Assembly (NCBI GenBank): GCA_046153875.1
Contig: JBJXFE010000009.1
Coordinates: 62,001-126,000, forward strand
Length of the DNA: 64,000 bases
From: JBJXFE01 sp046153875
GTDB taxonomy: Bacteria; Planctomycetota; Phycisphaerae; Phycisphaerales; UBA1924
Direction: 5' to 3'
Below the pieces are notes generated by a model. It searched no databases, was not told the DNA's origin, and saw only the letters and a list, made by a program, of their open reading frames with translations. Shown here piece by piece: positions 1 to 8,842 of this stretch. The first letter of the stretch is position 1. Each line of letters begins with the position of its first letter. The position numbers and the translations under genes are program-made.

Positions 1-195
1 GCCCAGACGCGGGTGGGACTTACGGTTGCGGCACGGTGAACCGATCCCGCAACACGCGGATGATCCGCAAGCGTGCCAACGCTGGAAACATGATCGGCGG
101 TGCGATAGCGTGAACGGCACACGGGGATCGTCGCGTCAGGCAGGGGCGGTCCGCCCCACCCGAAGAGACAACGCACACGATCGAAGGAGGCACGA

Positions 196-1884
196 ATGTC
201 CACGCACAGGATCTCCACCGGTAGCGCGGCTCTGATCCTCGCGCTGGCCGGCTCGGCCCTCGCTCAGGAAAGCGGCATGGTCGCCATGCACACGGACAAG
301 GACCTGCGGGAGACGACCCGCCAAGGCCAGCTCTCGCCGAAGCTCCACAACCTCGGCAAGCACTCGCGCAAGACCTCGACGACCAACCCGCAGGCGCAGA
401 AGTACTTCGACCAGGGCCTCGTCCTCGCGTACGCCTTCAACCACGCCGAGGCGGTCCGCAGCTTCAAGGAGGCCCAGCGGCTCGACCCCGAGTGCGCCCT
501 GGCGTACTGGGGCGAGGCCTACGCCCTCGGCCCGAACATCAACGCCCCGATGGATGAGTCCGCCGTCTCCCCCGCGTGGGACGCGGTGCAGAAGGCCATC
601 GCAAAGAAGCCCGCCGCCACCGAAGTCGAGCGGGCGATGATCGACGCCCTCGCCACGCGCTATTCCCCCGACCCCAAGGCCGACCGCGCAGCGCTCGACA
701 AGGCCTACGCCGGCGCGATGCAGGGCCTGGCGAAGCGTTACCCGACCGACGCCGACATCCTCTCCATCGCGGCCGAATCCGTCATGGACACCGACCCGTG
801 GAACTACTGGACGAACGACGGCAACCCGCGCCCCTACACCCGCGACGTGATCGCGCTGATCGAGAAGGCGATCGCGCTCAACGCGGACCATCCCCTCGCC
901 CTCCACCTGCACATCCACGCGCTGGAAGCCTCTCAGGAAGCCGACCGGGCCGTGACCAGCGGCGAGCGCCTCCTCAACGTCGCGCCCGGCGCGGGCCACC
1001 TCGTCCACATGCCCTCGCACATCTTCTTCCGCGTGGGCCGCTACAACGAGGCCGCGGCCGCCAACCTCAAGGCCATCGCCGTCGATGAGGACTACATCAC
1101 GCAGTGCAAGGCCCAGGGCATCTACCCGGCCGCGTACTACCCCCACAACGTCCACTTCCTGTGGATCGCGTACAGCCACGAAGGCCGCAGCGCCGACGCG
1201 ATCACCGCCGCGAAGAAGACCGCCTCCAAGCCCCACCCGGACATGGCCGCCGGGCTCCAGCAGTTCATCGTCGCCCCGTACCACGCGATGGTCCGCTTCG
1301 CCAAGTGGGATGAAGCCCTCGCCGCGCCACGCCCGGCCGACAACCTCCCCTTCGTCCTCGCCACCTGGCACTGGGCCCGCGGCATGGCCCTGGCGAACAC
1401 ACGCAAGCTCGACGAGGCCGAGAGCGAACTGGCGAATCTCAAGTCCGTCGCCGCCCGCCCCGATTTTCCGCATACATTGATCCTCGTGAACTCCCCCCCG
1501 CCGCGCCTCATGCAGATCGCCGAGCGGCTGCTCACCGGCGAGATCGCCCTCGCCCGCCGCGACACCGACGAAGCGATCACGCACTTTTCCGCCGCCGCAC
1601 GACTGGAAGACTCGACGACCTACAACGAACCGCCGGACTGGCCCACGGCGACGCGCCACTGGCTCGCCGACGCCCTGCTGGACGCCAAGCGCCCGGTCGA
1701 GGCCGAGGCGGTCCTTCTCGAGGACCTCCGCCGCCGCCCGAGGAACGGATGGGCCCTCTTCGGGCTCGTGCAGGCGATCAAGGCCCAGGGCACGGGCCGC
1801 GAAACCGACCTCGCCCAGGCCGAGTCACGCTGGAAGACAGCCTGGCCGACTGCCGACGTGAAGCTGCATTCGGCCAGATGGTGA
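196..1884 (+). CDS. Secreted tetratricopeptide-repeat protein
   Basis: A 562-residue protein with an N-terminal signal peptide (hydrophobic residues about 8-22, likely cleaved after ALAQ) followed by helical repeats. TPR-like pieces are visible near residue 75 (YFDQGLVLAYAFNHAEA) and near residue 275 (HMPSHIFFRVGRYNEA). The HMPSHIFxRxGRY segment is typical of a family of large uncharacterised bacterial TPR proteins that probably act as periplasmic protein-binding scaffolds; no catalytic motif is seen. The ATG at 196 is chosen because a strong ribosome-binding site, AAGGAGG, lies at 184-190. The next gene, a peroxiredoxin, follows on the same strand after about 165 nt, so co-transcription is possible but not shown. 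The function is not known. Confidence 0.85.
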   Translation: MSTHRISTGSAALILALAGSALAQESGMVAMHTDKDLRETTRQGQLSPKLHNLGKHSRKTSTTNPQAQKYFDQGLVLAYAFNHAEAVRSFKEAQRLDPECALAYWGEAYALGPNINAPMDESAVSPAWDAVQKAIAKKPAATEVERAMIDALATRYSPDPKADRAALDKAYAGAMQGLAKRYPTDADILSIAAESVMDTDPWNYWTNDGNPRPYTRDVIALIEKAIALNADHPLALHLHIHALEASQEADRAVTSGERLLNVAPGAGHLVHMPSHIFFRVGRYNEAAAANLKAIAVDEDYITQCKAQGIYPAAYYPHNVHFLWIAYSHEGRSADAITAAKKTASKPHPDMAAGLQQFIVAPYHAMVRFAKWDEALAAPRPADNLPFVLATWHWARGMALANTRKLDEAESELANLKSVAARPDFPHTLILVNSPPPRLMQIAERLLTGEIALARRDTDEAITHFSAAARLEDSTTYNEPPDWPTATRHWLADALLDAKRPVEAEAVLLEDLRRRPRNGWALFGLVQAIKAQGTGRETDLAQAESRWKTAWPTADVKLHSARW

Positions 1885-2050
1885 ATGAACGGGCTCGCGG
1901 GTGCGGCCCGGACCCCGCCAAAGAGGTGGCGACCCGGACGGCGGGTCACGCCTAGAAGTTGAGCCGTCGGGCCGGGATATCATCGCGCCAACGCGGCGTG
2001 CCATCCCGGCTCCCCGCCCATCAACGGACACCGTGCAAGAGAGGCTCCCC

Positions 2051-2692
2051 ATGGCACTGCAACTCGGCGACCTCGCCCCGGACTTCACGCAGGACTCGAC
2101 CGAAGGCCCGATCCGCTTCCACCAGTGGATCGAGGGCAAGTGGGCCGTGCTTTTCTCCCACCCCAAAGACTTCACGCCGGTCTGCACCACCGAGCTCGCC
2201 GCGGCCGCGCGGCTCAAGCGGGACTTCGACGCCCGCGGCGTGAAAGTTGTGGGCCTGAGCGTAGACAGCGTGGACGACCACCGCCGCTGGTCCAAGGACA
2301 TCGAGGAAACGCAGGGAACGGCCCCGAACTTCCCCATGCTCGCCGACGCGGACCGCAAGGTGGCCAACCTCTACGGCATGATCCACCCCAACGCGAGCGA
2401 CACGATGACCGTGCGCTCCGTCTTCGTGATCGGCCCGGACAAGAAGGTGAAGCTCACGCTCACCTACCCGGCCAGCACCGGGCGGAACTTCGACGAGGTC
2501 CTGCGCGTGATCGATTCGCTCCAGCTCACCGCGAACCACAAGGTGGCTACGCCCGCGAACTGGAAGCAGGGCGGCGACTGCATCATCGTGCCCTCGGTCA
2601 GCGACGATGACGCGAAGAAGCTGTTCCCGCAAGGGTTCGAGGTGAAGAAGTCGTACCTGCGGATCGTGAAGCAGCCGAAGGCGAAGGCGTGA
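2051..2692 (+). CDS. 1-Cys peroxiredoxin (Prx6/AhpC-TSA family)
   Basis: A 213-residue thiol peroxidase that reduces hydrogen peroxide or organic hydroperoxides in the cytoplasm. The peroxidatic cysteine is Cys45 in DFTPVCTTE, preceded by the conserved FSHPKDFTP loop. The long C-terminal arm (about residues 165-213, with NWKQGGDCIIVPSV) is characteristic of the Prx6 subgroup. A second Cys in that arm (GGDCI) may or may not be resolving. The open frame continues upstream to 1901, but the product matches the family only from the ATG at 2051 (MALQLGDLAPDF), so that start is used. There is no signal peptide. The usual donor (thioredoxin- or glutathione-like) is not encoded nearby. Confidence 0.93.
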   Translation: MALQLGDLAPDFTQDSTEGPIRFHQWIEGKWAVLFSHPKDFTPVCTTELAAAARLKRDFDARGVKVVGLSVDSVDDHRRWSKDIEETQGTAPNFPMLADADRKVANLYGMIHPNASDTMTVRSVFVIGPDKKVKLTLTYPASTGRNFDEVLRVIDSLQLTANHKVATPANWKQGGDCIIVPSVSDDDAKKLFPQGFEVKKSYLRIVKQPKAKA

Positions 2693-2899
2693 AGGCCAAC
2701 AACGAAGAGCGAACAGCGAAGACCGACGAGCGAACAACGACGCGCGAATCGCGAACACGCCTTGGTTCCCGGGGACGCCGAGGCTGAGGAGTCCTCGACG
2801 AAGCCTCGGGTGCACCCGTCCCAAGCCGGGATCACGGGCTGAGGCAGGAGTACCCGAGCCTTCGTTCGCGACCTCGCTCAGGCTCGGCGTCCAAATTGT
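2693..2899. repeat. Intergenic stretch with GCGAAC-type word repeats
   Basis: No gene is seen here. The left half repeats short words such as GAGCGAACA and GCGAACAACGA between about 2700 and 2760. The right half carries the opposite sense (TTCGTTCGCGACCTCGCTC, about 2862-2880). This is the same facing-arm layout as the clearer repeat families elsewhere in the window, though more degraded. Confidence 0.4.
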
Positions 2900-5371
2900 T
2901 CATTTGACCGGCCTGACCTCCAGCACACCCGCCGAGAACCCCGGCTGAAGCTCGACCTGCACCCGCACCGCAACTACCTCTATGGGCCAGAACCGAGCGC
3001 GGTTGTACGTGTCCCTCTCTGTCGTGAACCTGCGCGGATCGGATACCGGCTTCCAGTCGCCCTCGTGCGAGGTACGGCAAAGCACGCTCCATGCATTTGG
3101 CACGCGGCAGTTCCCGCTCCCCGCCGGCGGGCCGTCGTCGAACCAATACACATCGAGCCCGCTCAGCCGCCGCGGGCGATCAAAGTCCACTTGCACCCAT
3201 TCCGTCGTGCCCTTGCGCGGCCAGAAACTCTGCCGCGGCACCTGGTGATCCGCGGACGACGCGGGTTCCTGGCGATCCGTCAGCGCGAGCACCGAATCCG
3301 AGCCCCAGCAGTGCGAAGCCGAGGTTGTCACCCCCGGCAGCCGGCCGAGCGGCGCGAGCGCCGCGGACTCAGGGATCCAGACCTGCATCCCGCCCGCCTC
3401 GCGATTGTCCCATGCGAAGTACGGGATCGCGGTGAACCGCACCTTCTTCGCCTCCGGCGCGGCCCGGTACAGTTCGCCCTCATCCCAGTCCTGCGGCGCC
3501 GTTGCCAGCCCCTCACCCGTCAGCACCGTCACGCCCCCGAGCAGGTCGGACTGGAACGTGGCCTCGATCTCCGCATCCGGCGGCAGCGCGATCGATCGGG
3601 CACCGTCCTCGTTGTCGGCATCCTCCAGGCAATACACGATCGGCCCGCGCTGGAGGGCGACACGCCCGCGATCGAATGTCACGCTCGGGTGGGCGTGCAC
3701 GCGCTTCACCGGCATCGGGAACTCAATCTCCACGTAGGCCCCCGTTGACCATTGTCCGTTGATGAGCGTGTAGCCGTTCCCCTCGATGGCGTCATTCTCG
3801 AGTTTGAAACTGTGACGACCATCCTCCGAGACGAGTACGGTGGGCCGCTCGGACCAGCTCGGTCGCCGTATGCAGAGAACGAAGTCACAGTTGGGTTTCG
3901 GAGTGACAATCGCGATGCGGACTTTGCCGTCCCACGGATAGCGGGTCGTCTGCGTGAGTTGAACCTCGCCGACGCCAAGGCGCAGCCTCGCGGTCCCCTC
4001 CGCGTAGAGATTGACGAACACGTAGTCGGGCAATCGGCCCGGCTTCCCGCCAATTGTCCCGTACGCCATCGCTCCCAGCGACGCCAGCACCCGCAGCACG
4101 TTCGGCGGGCAGCACGCGCACGCGTACCAGTCTTTGCGGTGGTGGTCGCCGGTGGACCCCAACGGGTTCTCGTAGAAGAACTTCGACCCGTCGAGCGAGA
4201 CCCCGCTGAGGATGCCGTTGTACAGCGCCCGCTCCAGCACGTCGAAGTACTTCGCGTCGCGCGTCAGCAGGTTCATCCGGTGCGCCCAGAGCGCGAGGCC
4301 GATCGTTGCGCACGTCTCGGCATAGGCACTTTCATTGGGCAGGTCGTAGGGCCTGGTAAAACCCTCGTTGTGCCCGCTGTTACCGATGCCGCCTGTGACG
4401 TACATCTTGCGCGCGGTCAGGTCGGTCCACAGGGTTTCCAGCGGGGTGATCAGTGATCGGTGATCTGTGATCGGTGCACCGCGGCCCGACGCCTGCTCGA
4501 TAGCGCTGATCAATGCGAGATCTGTCGCCGCGCTGAACAGGTACATCGCCCGAACCGCGTGACCGACGACTTCGGTCTGGTCCTTCAGCGGCACGTGGTC
4601 CTGGCAATACTCCCCGTAGAGCTTGCGATCCGCGACGGACGTTCCCCGCGTGTGGATGAAGTGCTCGGCCAGCTTCTGGTATCGCTCGGGCTCCTTAATC
4701 CCTGCCGCTTTGTCGTCGCGGCCAAGTTGCAACAAGCGGATCAAGGCCAGCTCAATCTCTTCGTGCCCGCACACGTCAGGGCGCTTCGGCGGCGGTCCGA
4801 AGACCGAGTCGATGTGGTCCGCGGCCTTCACCGCCACGTCCAGCAGCGATCGCTTGCGCGTGGCCCGGTAGTGAGCCACACCCGCCTCGATCAGGTGCCC
4901 CATACAGTACATCTCGTGCTTGACCGCGGTGTTCGACCACTTCGTGTCGGCGTCCTTGATCGCCGGGTTCGCATCCTTCGTCTGGAAGTACGAGTTGATG
5001 TACCCGTCCGGCTGCTGGGCCGCGGCGATCGTCGCGATCAGGCCGTCCAGCTTCGCGTCCAGCGCAGCCTTCTTCTCCCCATCCAGCATCGTCGCCAGCA
5101 CATACGCGGCGCCCTCGATCGCCTTGTACACATCCGAGTCGTTGAAGAAGTACCCCGAGTAGACGCCCTGCTTGCTGCCTCCCGCGATCGCAAGGTTGTC
5201 GATGCGCCCGGTAATCTCGCACTGATGAAAGTTGGCGTTGAGCGTCGCCTCACGCACCACCGCCTGCCGCTCCGCCCAGAACCCGCCGGTGAACGTCACG
5301 TCCGTGAACGGCACCGGCGTCAGCGGTTGAGCGAGCGCGGCGACAGCGACAACAGCGGCGAGTGGGATCAT
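2900..5371 (-). CDS. GH127 family glycoside hydrolase (beta-L-arabinofuranosidase-like) with C-terminal F5/8-type domain
   Basis: An 823-residue secreted enzyme: short signal peptide (residues 1-15), then the DUF1680/GH127 catalytic (alpha/alpha)6 barrel and beta-sandwiches. Family members release L-arabinofuranose from plant or glycoprotein glycans using a zinc-bound cysteine nucleophile. The metal and nucleophile site is visible as SAYAETCATIG near residue 350 and CACCPPN near residue 420. A C-terminal module (about residues 690-823, with WVQVDFDRPRRLSGLDVYW) looks like a discoidin/CBM32-type carbohydrate-binding domain. It lies 59 nt downstream of a GH2 gene on the same strand, so the two probably form an operon for arabinose/galactose-containing polysaccharide. 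Oddity: residues about 299-309 are encoded by a GTGATC simple repeat (4446-4476). Exact substrate is inferred. Confidence 0.88.
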   Translation of the reverse strand: MIPLAAVVAVAALAQPLTPVPFTDVTFTGGFWAERQAVVREATLNANFHQCEITGRIDNLAIAGGSKQGVYSGYFFNDSDVYKAIEGAAYVLATMLDGEKKAALDAKLDGLIATIAAAQQPDGYINSYFQTKDANPAIKDADTKWSNTAVKHEMYCMGHLIEAGVAHYRATRKRSLLDVAVKAADHIDSVFGPPPKRPDVCGHEEIELALIRLLQLGRDDKAAGIKEPERYQKLAEHFIHTRGTSVADRKLYGEYCQDHVPLKDQTEVVGHAVRAMYLFSAATDLALISAIEQASGRGAPITDHRSLITPLETLWTDLTARKMYVTGGIGNSGHNEGFTRPYDLPNESAYAETCATIGLALWAHRMNLLTRDAKYFDVLERALYNGILSGVSLDGSKFFYENPLGSTGDHHRKDWYACACCPPNVLRVLASLGAMAYGTIGGKPGRLPDYVFVNLYAEGTARLRLGVGEVQLTQTTRYPWDGKVRIAIVTPKPNCDFVLCIRRPSWSERPTVLVSEDGRHSFKLENDAIEGNGYTLINGQWSTGAYVEIEFPMPVKRVHAHPSVTFDRGRVALQRGPIVYCLEDADNEDGARSIALPPDAEIEATFQSDLLGGVTVLTGEGLATAPQDWDEGELYRAAPEAKKVRFTAIPYFAWDNREAGGMQVWIPESAALAPLGRLPGVTTSASHCWGSDSVLALTDRQEPASSADHQVPRQSFWPRKGTTEWVQVDFDRPRRLSGLDVYWFDDGPPAGSGNCRVPNAWSVLCRTSHEGDWKPVSDPRRFTTERDTYNRARFWPIEVVAVRVQVELQPGFSAGVLEVRPVK
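4446..4476. repeat. GTGATC-type simple repeat inside the GH127 gene
   Basis: Four near-copies of the word (A/C/T)GTGATC run in frame through the coding sequence and encode a polar stretch, PITDHRSLITP. The same kind of word array is normally seen between genes, so this looks like a repeat captured by the coding region. Confidence 0.7.
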
Positions 5372-5395
5372 GGTCGGCTCCGTCTACTCACGCTT

Positions 5396-5419
5396 GTGGC
5401 ACAGGCGTCCCGCCTGTCC
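5396..5419. repeat. REP-like hairpin (GTGGCACAGGCG family)
   Basis: A short palindrome, ACAGGCG-TCC-CGCCTGT, preceded by GTGGC, lies in the gap between the GH2 and GH127 genes. Two further copies are at 35769-35793 and 44712-44736, all with the GTGGCACnGGCG start and a three-base loop. Confidence 0.6.
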
Positions 5420-5430
5420 GCCTACCCCTT

Positions 5431-7722
5431 CTACTCCTCTTTCTCGATCATCTGAACGATCCCCGCATCGATGTACTGCCCGCCGCGCGTCTGGCGGCAG
5501 TGGATCGCCAGCGTGTTCGCACCCGCCTTGAGCGTCGCGGCCGCCTCGGCCTGGATCGGCACAATGGTGTACCCGGTCGTGTACCCCGTCACCTTCGCCG
5601 CGAGGACGCCGTTGAGATACACCTCCGCGTCCTCGTCGTGGTGGATGAGCAGCGCGGCCTCTCCTGTTGGCTTCGCGGCCAGGTCACACCCGCGTCGGAC
5701 CCAGATCTCGGGCGTGTTCCACTCCGTGCCCACGACCGCACCAGGAGTGCCGGCCGTGCCGAAGCCCGCCGGACCGCGTGACCACGCGCTGTCGTCGAAC
5801 GCCGCGCGGTGCCACCCGTCCGGCGGGGCCGTGGTCTTGTACCGCCACTCTGTCGGCGCATCCTCCGAGGTCGCCAGCACCATCTCCACGCGCGGGAACA
5901 GCCCCCGGTTTGCCCGCGCGACGCGGTCGAGATCGACTTTCAGTACCTCGCGGTCGTACGTGTACAGCCCGTTGCACTCGACCTCGACGTCGGTGAGTTG
6001 GGTGTAGATGCCGCCGGAGAGACCTTCGGACTTCAGTTCCCAGAGCCGCCGCAGCAGCTCGACGTACTGGAACGTCAGGTCATCCCGGTCAGCCGCGCCC
6101 TTGTACCCCCAGTGCTCCTTCTGCCACGTGTGCCCGTCGAGGCCCAGGCCCAGCCCGCCGAACTCGCCGATGATGCAGGCCCGCCCGCCCCACTGTTCCG
6201 CCGGCGGCATCGGCCCGGGTCCGGGGTACGTGTGCAGGTCGAGGAAGTCCCCGGTGCCGCGGTCGGTCCACCCGCTGGCGCTGATGATGAGCCGCGTCGG
6301 GTCCAGTCGGCGCGTGAAGTCCGTGTACTTCGCCGTGTCCGACTGCCCCCACCCCTCGTTGAAGACAACCCACGTCACGATGGAAGGGTGCCGCCCGCGA
6401 TCCTCGATGAGCCGTTTCAACTCCACCTCGAACTGAGCCGCCGACTCCGGCGAGCGCACGAAGTCCGCATCCCGTGGCCCGATGTACCCGTCTCCCGACG
6501 GCATGTCCTGAATCACGAACAGCCCGAGGCGGTCGCAGTGGTAGTACCAGCGCTCGGGCTCCACTTTCACGTGCTTGCGCACGGCGTTGAACCCCAGCCG
6601 CTTCATCGCCTCGATGTCGAAGATCATGGCCTCGTCGCTCGGCGGCGTGTTCAGCCCATCGGGCCAGAAGCCTTGATCCAGCGGGCCGACGAGGAAAACG
6701 GGCTCGCCGTTGAGATGGACGCGGGGCACCCTCGCGGTGTCGGGTTTGAGCTCGACGGTGCGAAAGGCGAACTGCGTGGAAACGACGTCAAAGGTCTTTA
6801 GAGGCTCTCCCACGCCGAGATCTCGGGGCCATTCAATCTGGATCGCGACGTCATAGAGCGTCGGATGTTCGGGGGACCACAACTCGGGATTCGGTACCGT
6901 CAGCACGAGATCGGTCGGCGTCTCACGCATCGAAGTTGATCGACGTGCGAGCTCGACCCCATTCCGACTTACTGAACCGGTCAGGACAACTCGACCCCAT
7001 GCGCGTCCCGTCCAACAGCGAACGACCACACGGCCGGTTCGAGCGTCGGCCTCGATCTTGACGCGCTCCAGATGCAAGGACTCATCCTGAGTCGTCTCGA
7101 TCCACACTGTTTGCCATATCCCGCTGCTCGGCGTGTACCAGATCCCCTCGGGCTTGCGCACCTGCTTGCCGCGCGGCTGCCAGTGGGCGTCGGTCGGATC
7201 CCAGACGCCGACGACCAGTTCCTGCGGCCCCTCAGCTTTCAAGGCAGCTGTGATATCCAGCGAAATGCGGTCGTACCCGCCGCGATGGACTCCGAGCTCT
7301 TTCCCGTTGACGTAGACCGTGGCCTCCCAGTCCACCGCGTCCAGGTGCAGCACAACCCGAGGCGTCGCCCCGCCGCGCGTCCACTCCGTCGGAAGGTCAA
7401 ACGTCCGCCGGTACCACATCCGCTCTTCACGACGACCGATGCCGCTGAGCGCCGACTCGACGGGGAACGGCACCAGGATCCGCTCGGGCAGTTCCTTGCC
7501 GAACGGCGGCGCCTCGCCCTCCTTCGCCGGGGCGAACTGCCACAGACCGTTGAGGTTCTGCCATTTCTCGCGCATCATCGTCGGCCGCGGGTACTCACGG
7601 TGCGCGTTCTCCGGCGTGACCGCCTTCCCCCAGCGCGTCATCAGCGGCGTCGGCGCGGGCTTCCACTCCTGGCCGAGGGCGGGAGCAACCACCAGCAACG
7701 CGAACAGCAAGGCGTATCGCAT
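5431..7722 (-). CDS. Glycoside hydrolase family 2 protein (beta-galactosidase/glucuronidase-like)
   Basis: A 763-residue secreted enzyme with signal peptide MRYALLFALLVVAPALG. The N-terminal sugar-binding sandwich carries WQNLNGLWQFA near residue 55. The GH2 TIM-barrel follows with the general acid in VVFNEGWGQ (near residue 455) and the likely nucleophile in IIGEFGGLG (near residue 520). After the barrel there is an additional beta-rich domain (about residues 620-763, with LLIHHDEDAEVYLNG) resembling an accessory carbohydrate-binding module. GH2 enzymes cleave terminal beta-galactosides, glucuronides, mannosides or arabinosides; the substrate cannot be fixed from sequence. The GH127 gene lies immediately downstream on the same strand, which suggests joint action on hemicellulose- or pectin-like glycans. 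Confidence 0.9.
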   Translation of the reverse strand: MRYALLFALLVVAPALGQEWKPAPTPLMTRWGKAVTPENAHREYPRPTMMREKWQNLNGLWQFAPAKEGEAPPFGKELPERILVPFPVESALSGIGRREERMWYRRTFDLPTEWTRGGATPRVVLHLDAVDWEATVYVNGKELGVHRGGYDRISLDITAALKAEGPQELVVGVWDPTDAHWQPRGKQVRKPEGIWYTPSSGIWQTVWIETTQDESLHLERVKIEADARTGRVVVRCWTGRAWGRVVLTGSVSRNGVELARRSTSMRETPTDLVLTVPNPELWSPEHPTLYDVAIQIEWPRDLGVGEPLKTFDVVSTQFAFRTVELKPDTARVPRVHLNGEPVFLVGPLDQGFWPDGLNTPPSDEAMIFDIEAMKRLGFNAVRKHVKVEPERWYYHCDRLGLFVIQDMPSGDGYIGPRDADFVRSPESAAQFEVELKRLIEDRGRHPSIVTWVVFNEGWGQSDTAKYTDFTRRLDPTRLIISASGWTDRGTGDFLDLHTYPGPGPMPPAEQWGGRACIIGEFGGLGLGLDGHTWQKEHWGYKGAADRDDLTFQYVELLRRLWELKSEGLSGGIYTQLTDVEVECNGLYTYDREVLKVDLDRVARANRGLFPRVEMVLATSEDAPTEWRYKTTAPPDGWHRAAFDDSAWSRGPAGFGTAGTPGAVVGTEWNTPEIWVRRGCDLAAKPTGEAALLIHHDEDAEVYLNGVLAAKVTGYTTGYTIVPIQAEAAATLKAGANTLAIHCRQTRGGQYIDAGIVQMIEKEE

Positions 7723-7809
7723 CGCGCCAGTGTACCGATTCGCGCCGGCACCCTCGCGGCGCGCACGACAGCGCCACGGTCGGCTCGGAGAGCCGACCCT
7801 ACCCGGGGC

Positions 7810-8817
7810 CTACGCCTCGATCCGCGGGTCCACCCACCGGTACAGCACGTCCACCGCCAGGTTGAACAGGATCAGCATCGTCGAAAAGATCAGCACGACG
7901 CCGATGATCAGGAACAGGTCCTTGTTCTGCACCGCGTTCACGAAGTGCTGCCCCAGCCCCGGCACCGTGAACACCCGCTCGACGACGAACGACCCGGTCA
8001 TCGCCAGGGCCGTCGCGGGGCCCAGGTAGCTGAGCACGGGCAGGAACGCGTTCTTCAGGGCGTGCTTGAGCAGCACGCAGCGCTCCGACAGGCCCTTGGC
8101 CCGCGCCGTGCGGATGAAGTCGGCTCCCAGCACCTCGATCATCCCCATGCGCGTGAGCCGCGCGATATACGCCGCGAACGGCAGGGCGAGCGTCACCGCG
8201 GGCAGCACCGCCCCCCACGGCCCCCACGTGGCTACCGGGAACACGCCGATCCACACCGAGAACGTCAGCAGCAGCACCGTGCCGATCACAAAGCTCGGAA
8301 GGCTGATCCCCACCAGCGCCACACCCAGCGTCGCCACGTCCGCGATCGAGTTCGGCTTCACCGCCCCGACGACCCCCGCCGTCAGCCCGATCGCCAGCGC
8401 GATCAGCATCGCCAGCGCCCCGAGCGTGACCGACACGGGCAGCGACGCCGCGATCACCCCGTTCACCCGCTCGTCCTTGTAATACAGCGACGGCCCGAAA
8501 TCGAACACCACCCGCGCCGGCGCGGCCAACCCTTCCGCCCGCTTCCGTTCCGCCTCCGCGGCAGCGGAGCCGTCCAGCGACTCGCGCACGTATTTCAGGC
8601 CCGTCACGTTGTCGAGGTACGACCAGTAGAACCCCGCGAAGCTGTCCAGCTTGTACCGCGCCTCCATCTGCGCGATCACCGTCGGGTCCGGGCGGCGCCC
8701 CTCCGGGTTCTCCAGCGGGCTCCCGGGGATCGCCCACGCCAGCGTGAGCGTGAGCGTGTAGATCACCGCGAGGATGAGCGGCAGTTGCAGCAGTCGTCTG
8801 ACGATCAGGCCGGTCAT
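7810..8817 (-). CDS. ABC transporter permease, DppB/OppB type
   Basis: A 335-residue integral membrane protein of the binding-protein-dependent peptide permease family. The first helix (LLQLPLILAVIYTLTLTLAW) is followed by a large periplasmic loop, then five further helices. The EAA-type cytoplasmic loop is visible as DFIRTARAKGLSERCVLLKHA, read in two parts around residue 235. The ATG at 8817 (MTGLIVRRLL) is preferred over the longer frame because upstream codons are made of repeat arm. It follows the binding-protein gene (9356-11293) on the same strand but is separated from it by a four-helix-bundle element. The usual partner permease (DppC) is not next to it: the next gene downstream is GH2. 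Confidence 0.88.
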   Translation of the reverse strand: MTGLIVRRLLQLPLILAVIYTLTLTLAWAIPGSPLENPEGRRPDPTVIAQMEARYKLDSFAGFYWSYLDNVTGLKYVRESLDGSAAAEAERKRAEGLAAPARVVFDFGPSLYYKDERVNGVIAASLPVSVTLGALAMLIALAIGLTAGVVGAVKPNSIADVATLGVALVGISLPSFVIGTVLLLTFSVWIGVFPVATWGPWGAVLPAVTLALPFAAYIARLTRMGMIEVLGADFIRTARAKGLSERCVLLKHALKNAFLPVLSYLGPATALAMTGSFVVERVFTVPGLGQHFVNAVQNKDLFLIIGVVLIFSTMLILFNLAVDVLYRWVDPRIEA

Positions 8818-8842
8818 GCGAATCGATCCCGTCGCGGTTCGT

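Noticed and set aside
136..1659. A 507-codon open frame on the minus strand
   Set aside because: It is the mirror of the TPR gene, rich in Gly/Arg/Val as expected for antisense frames in high-G+C DNA, with no domain and no start signal.
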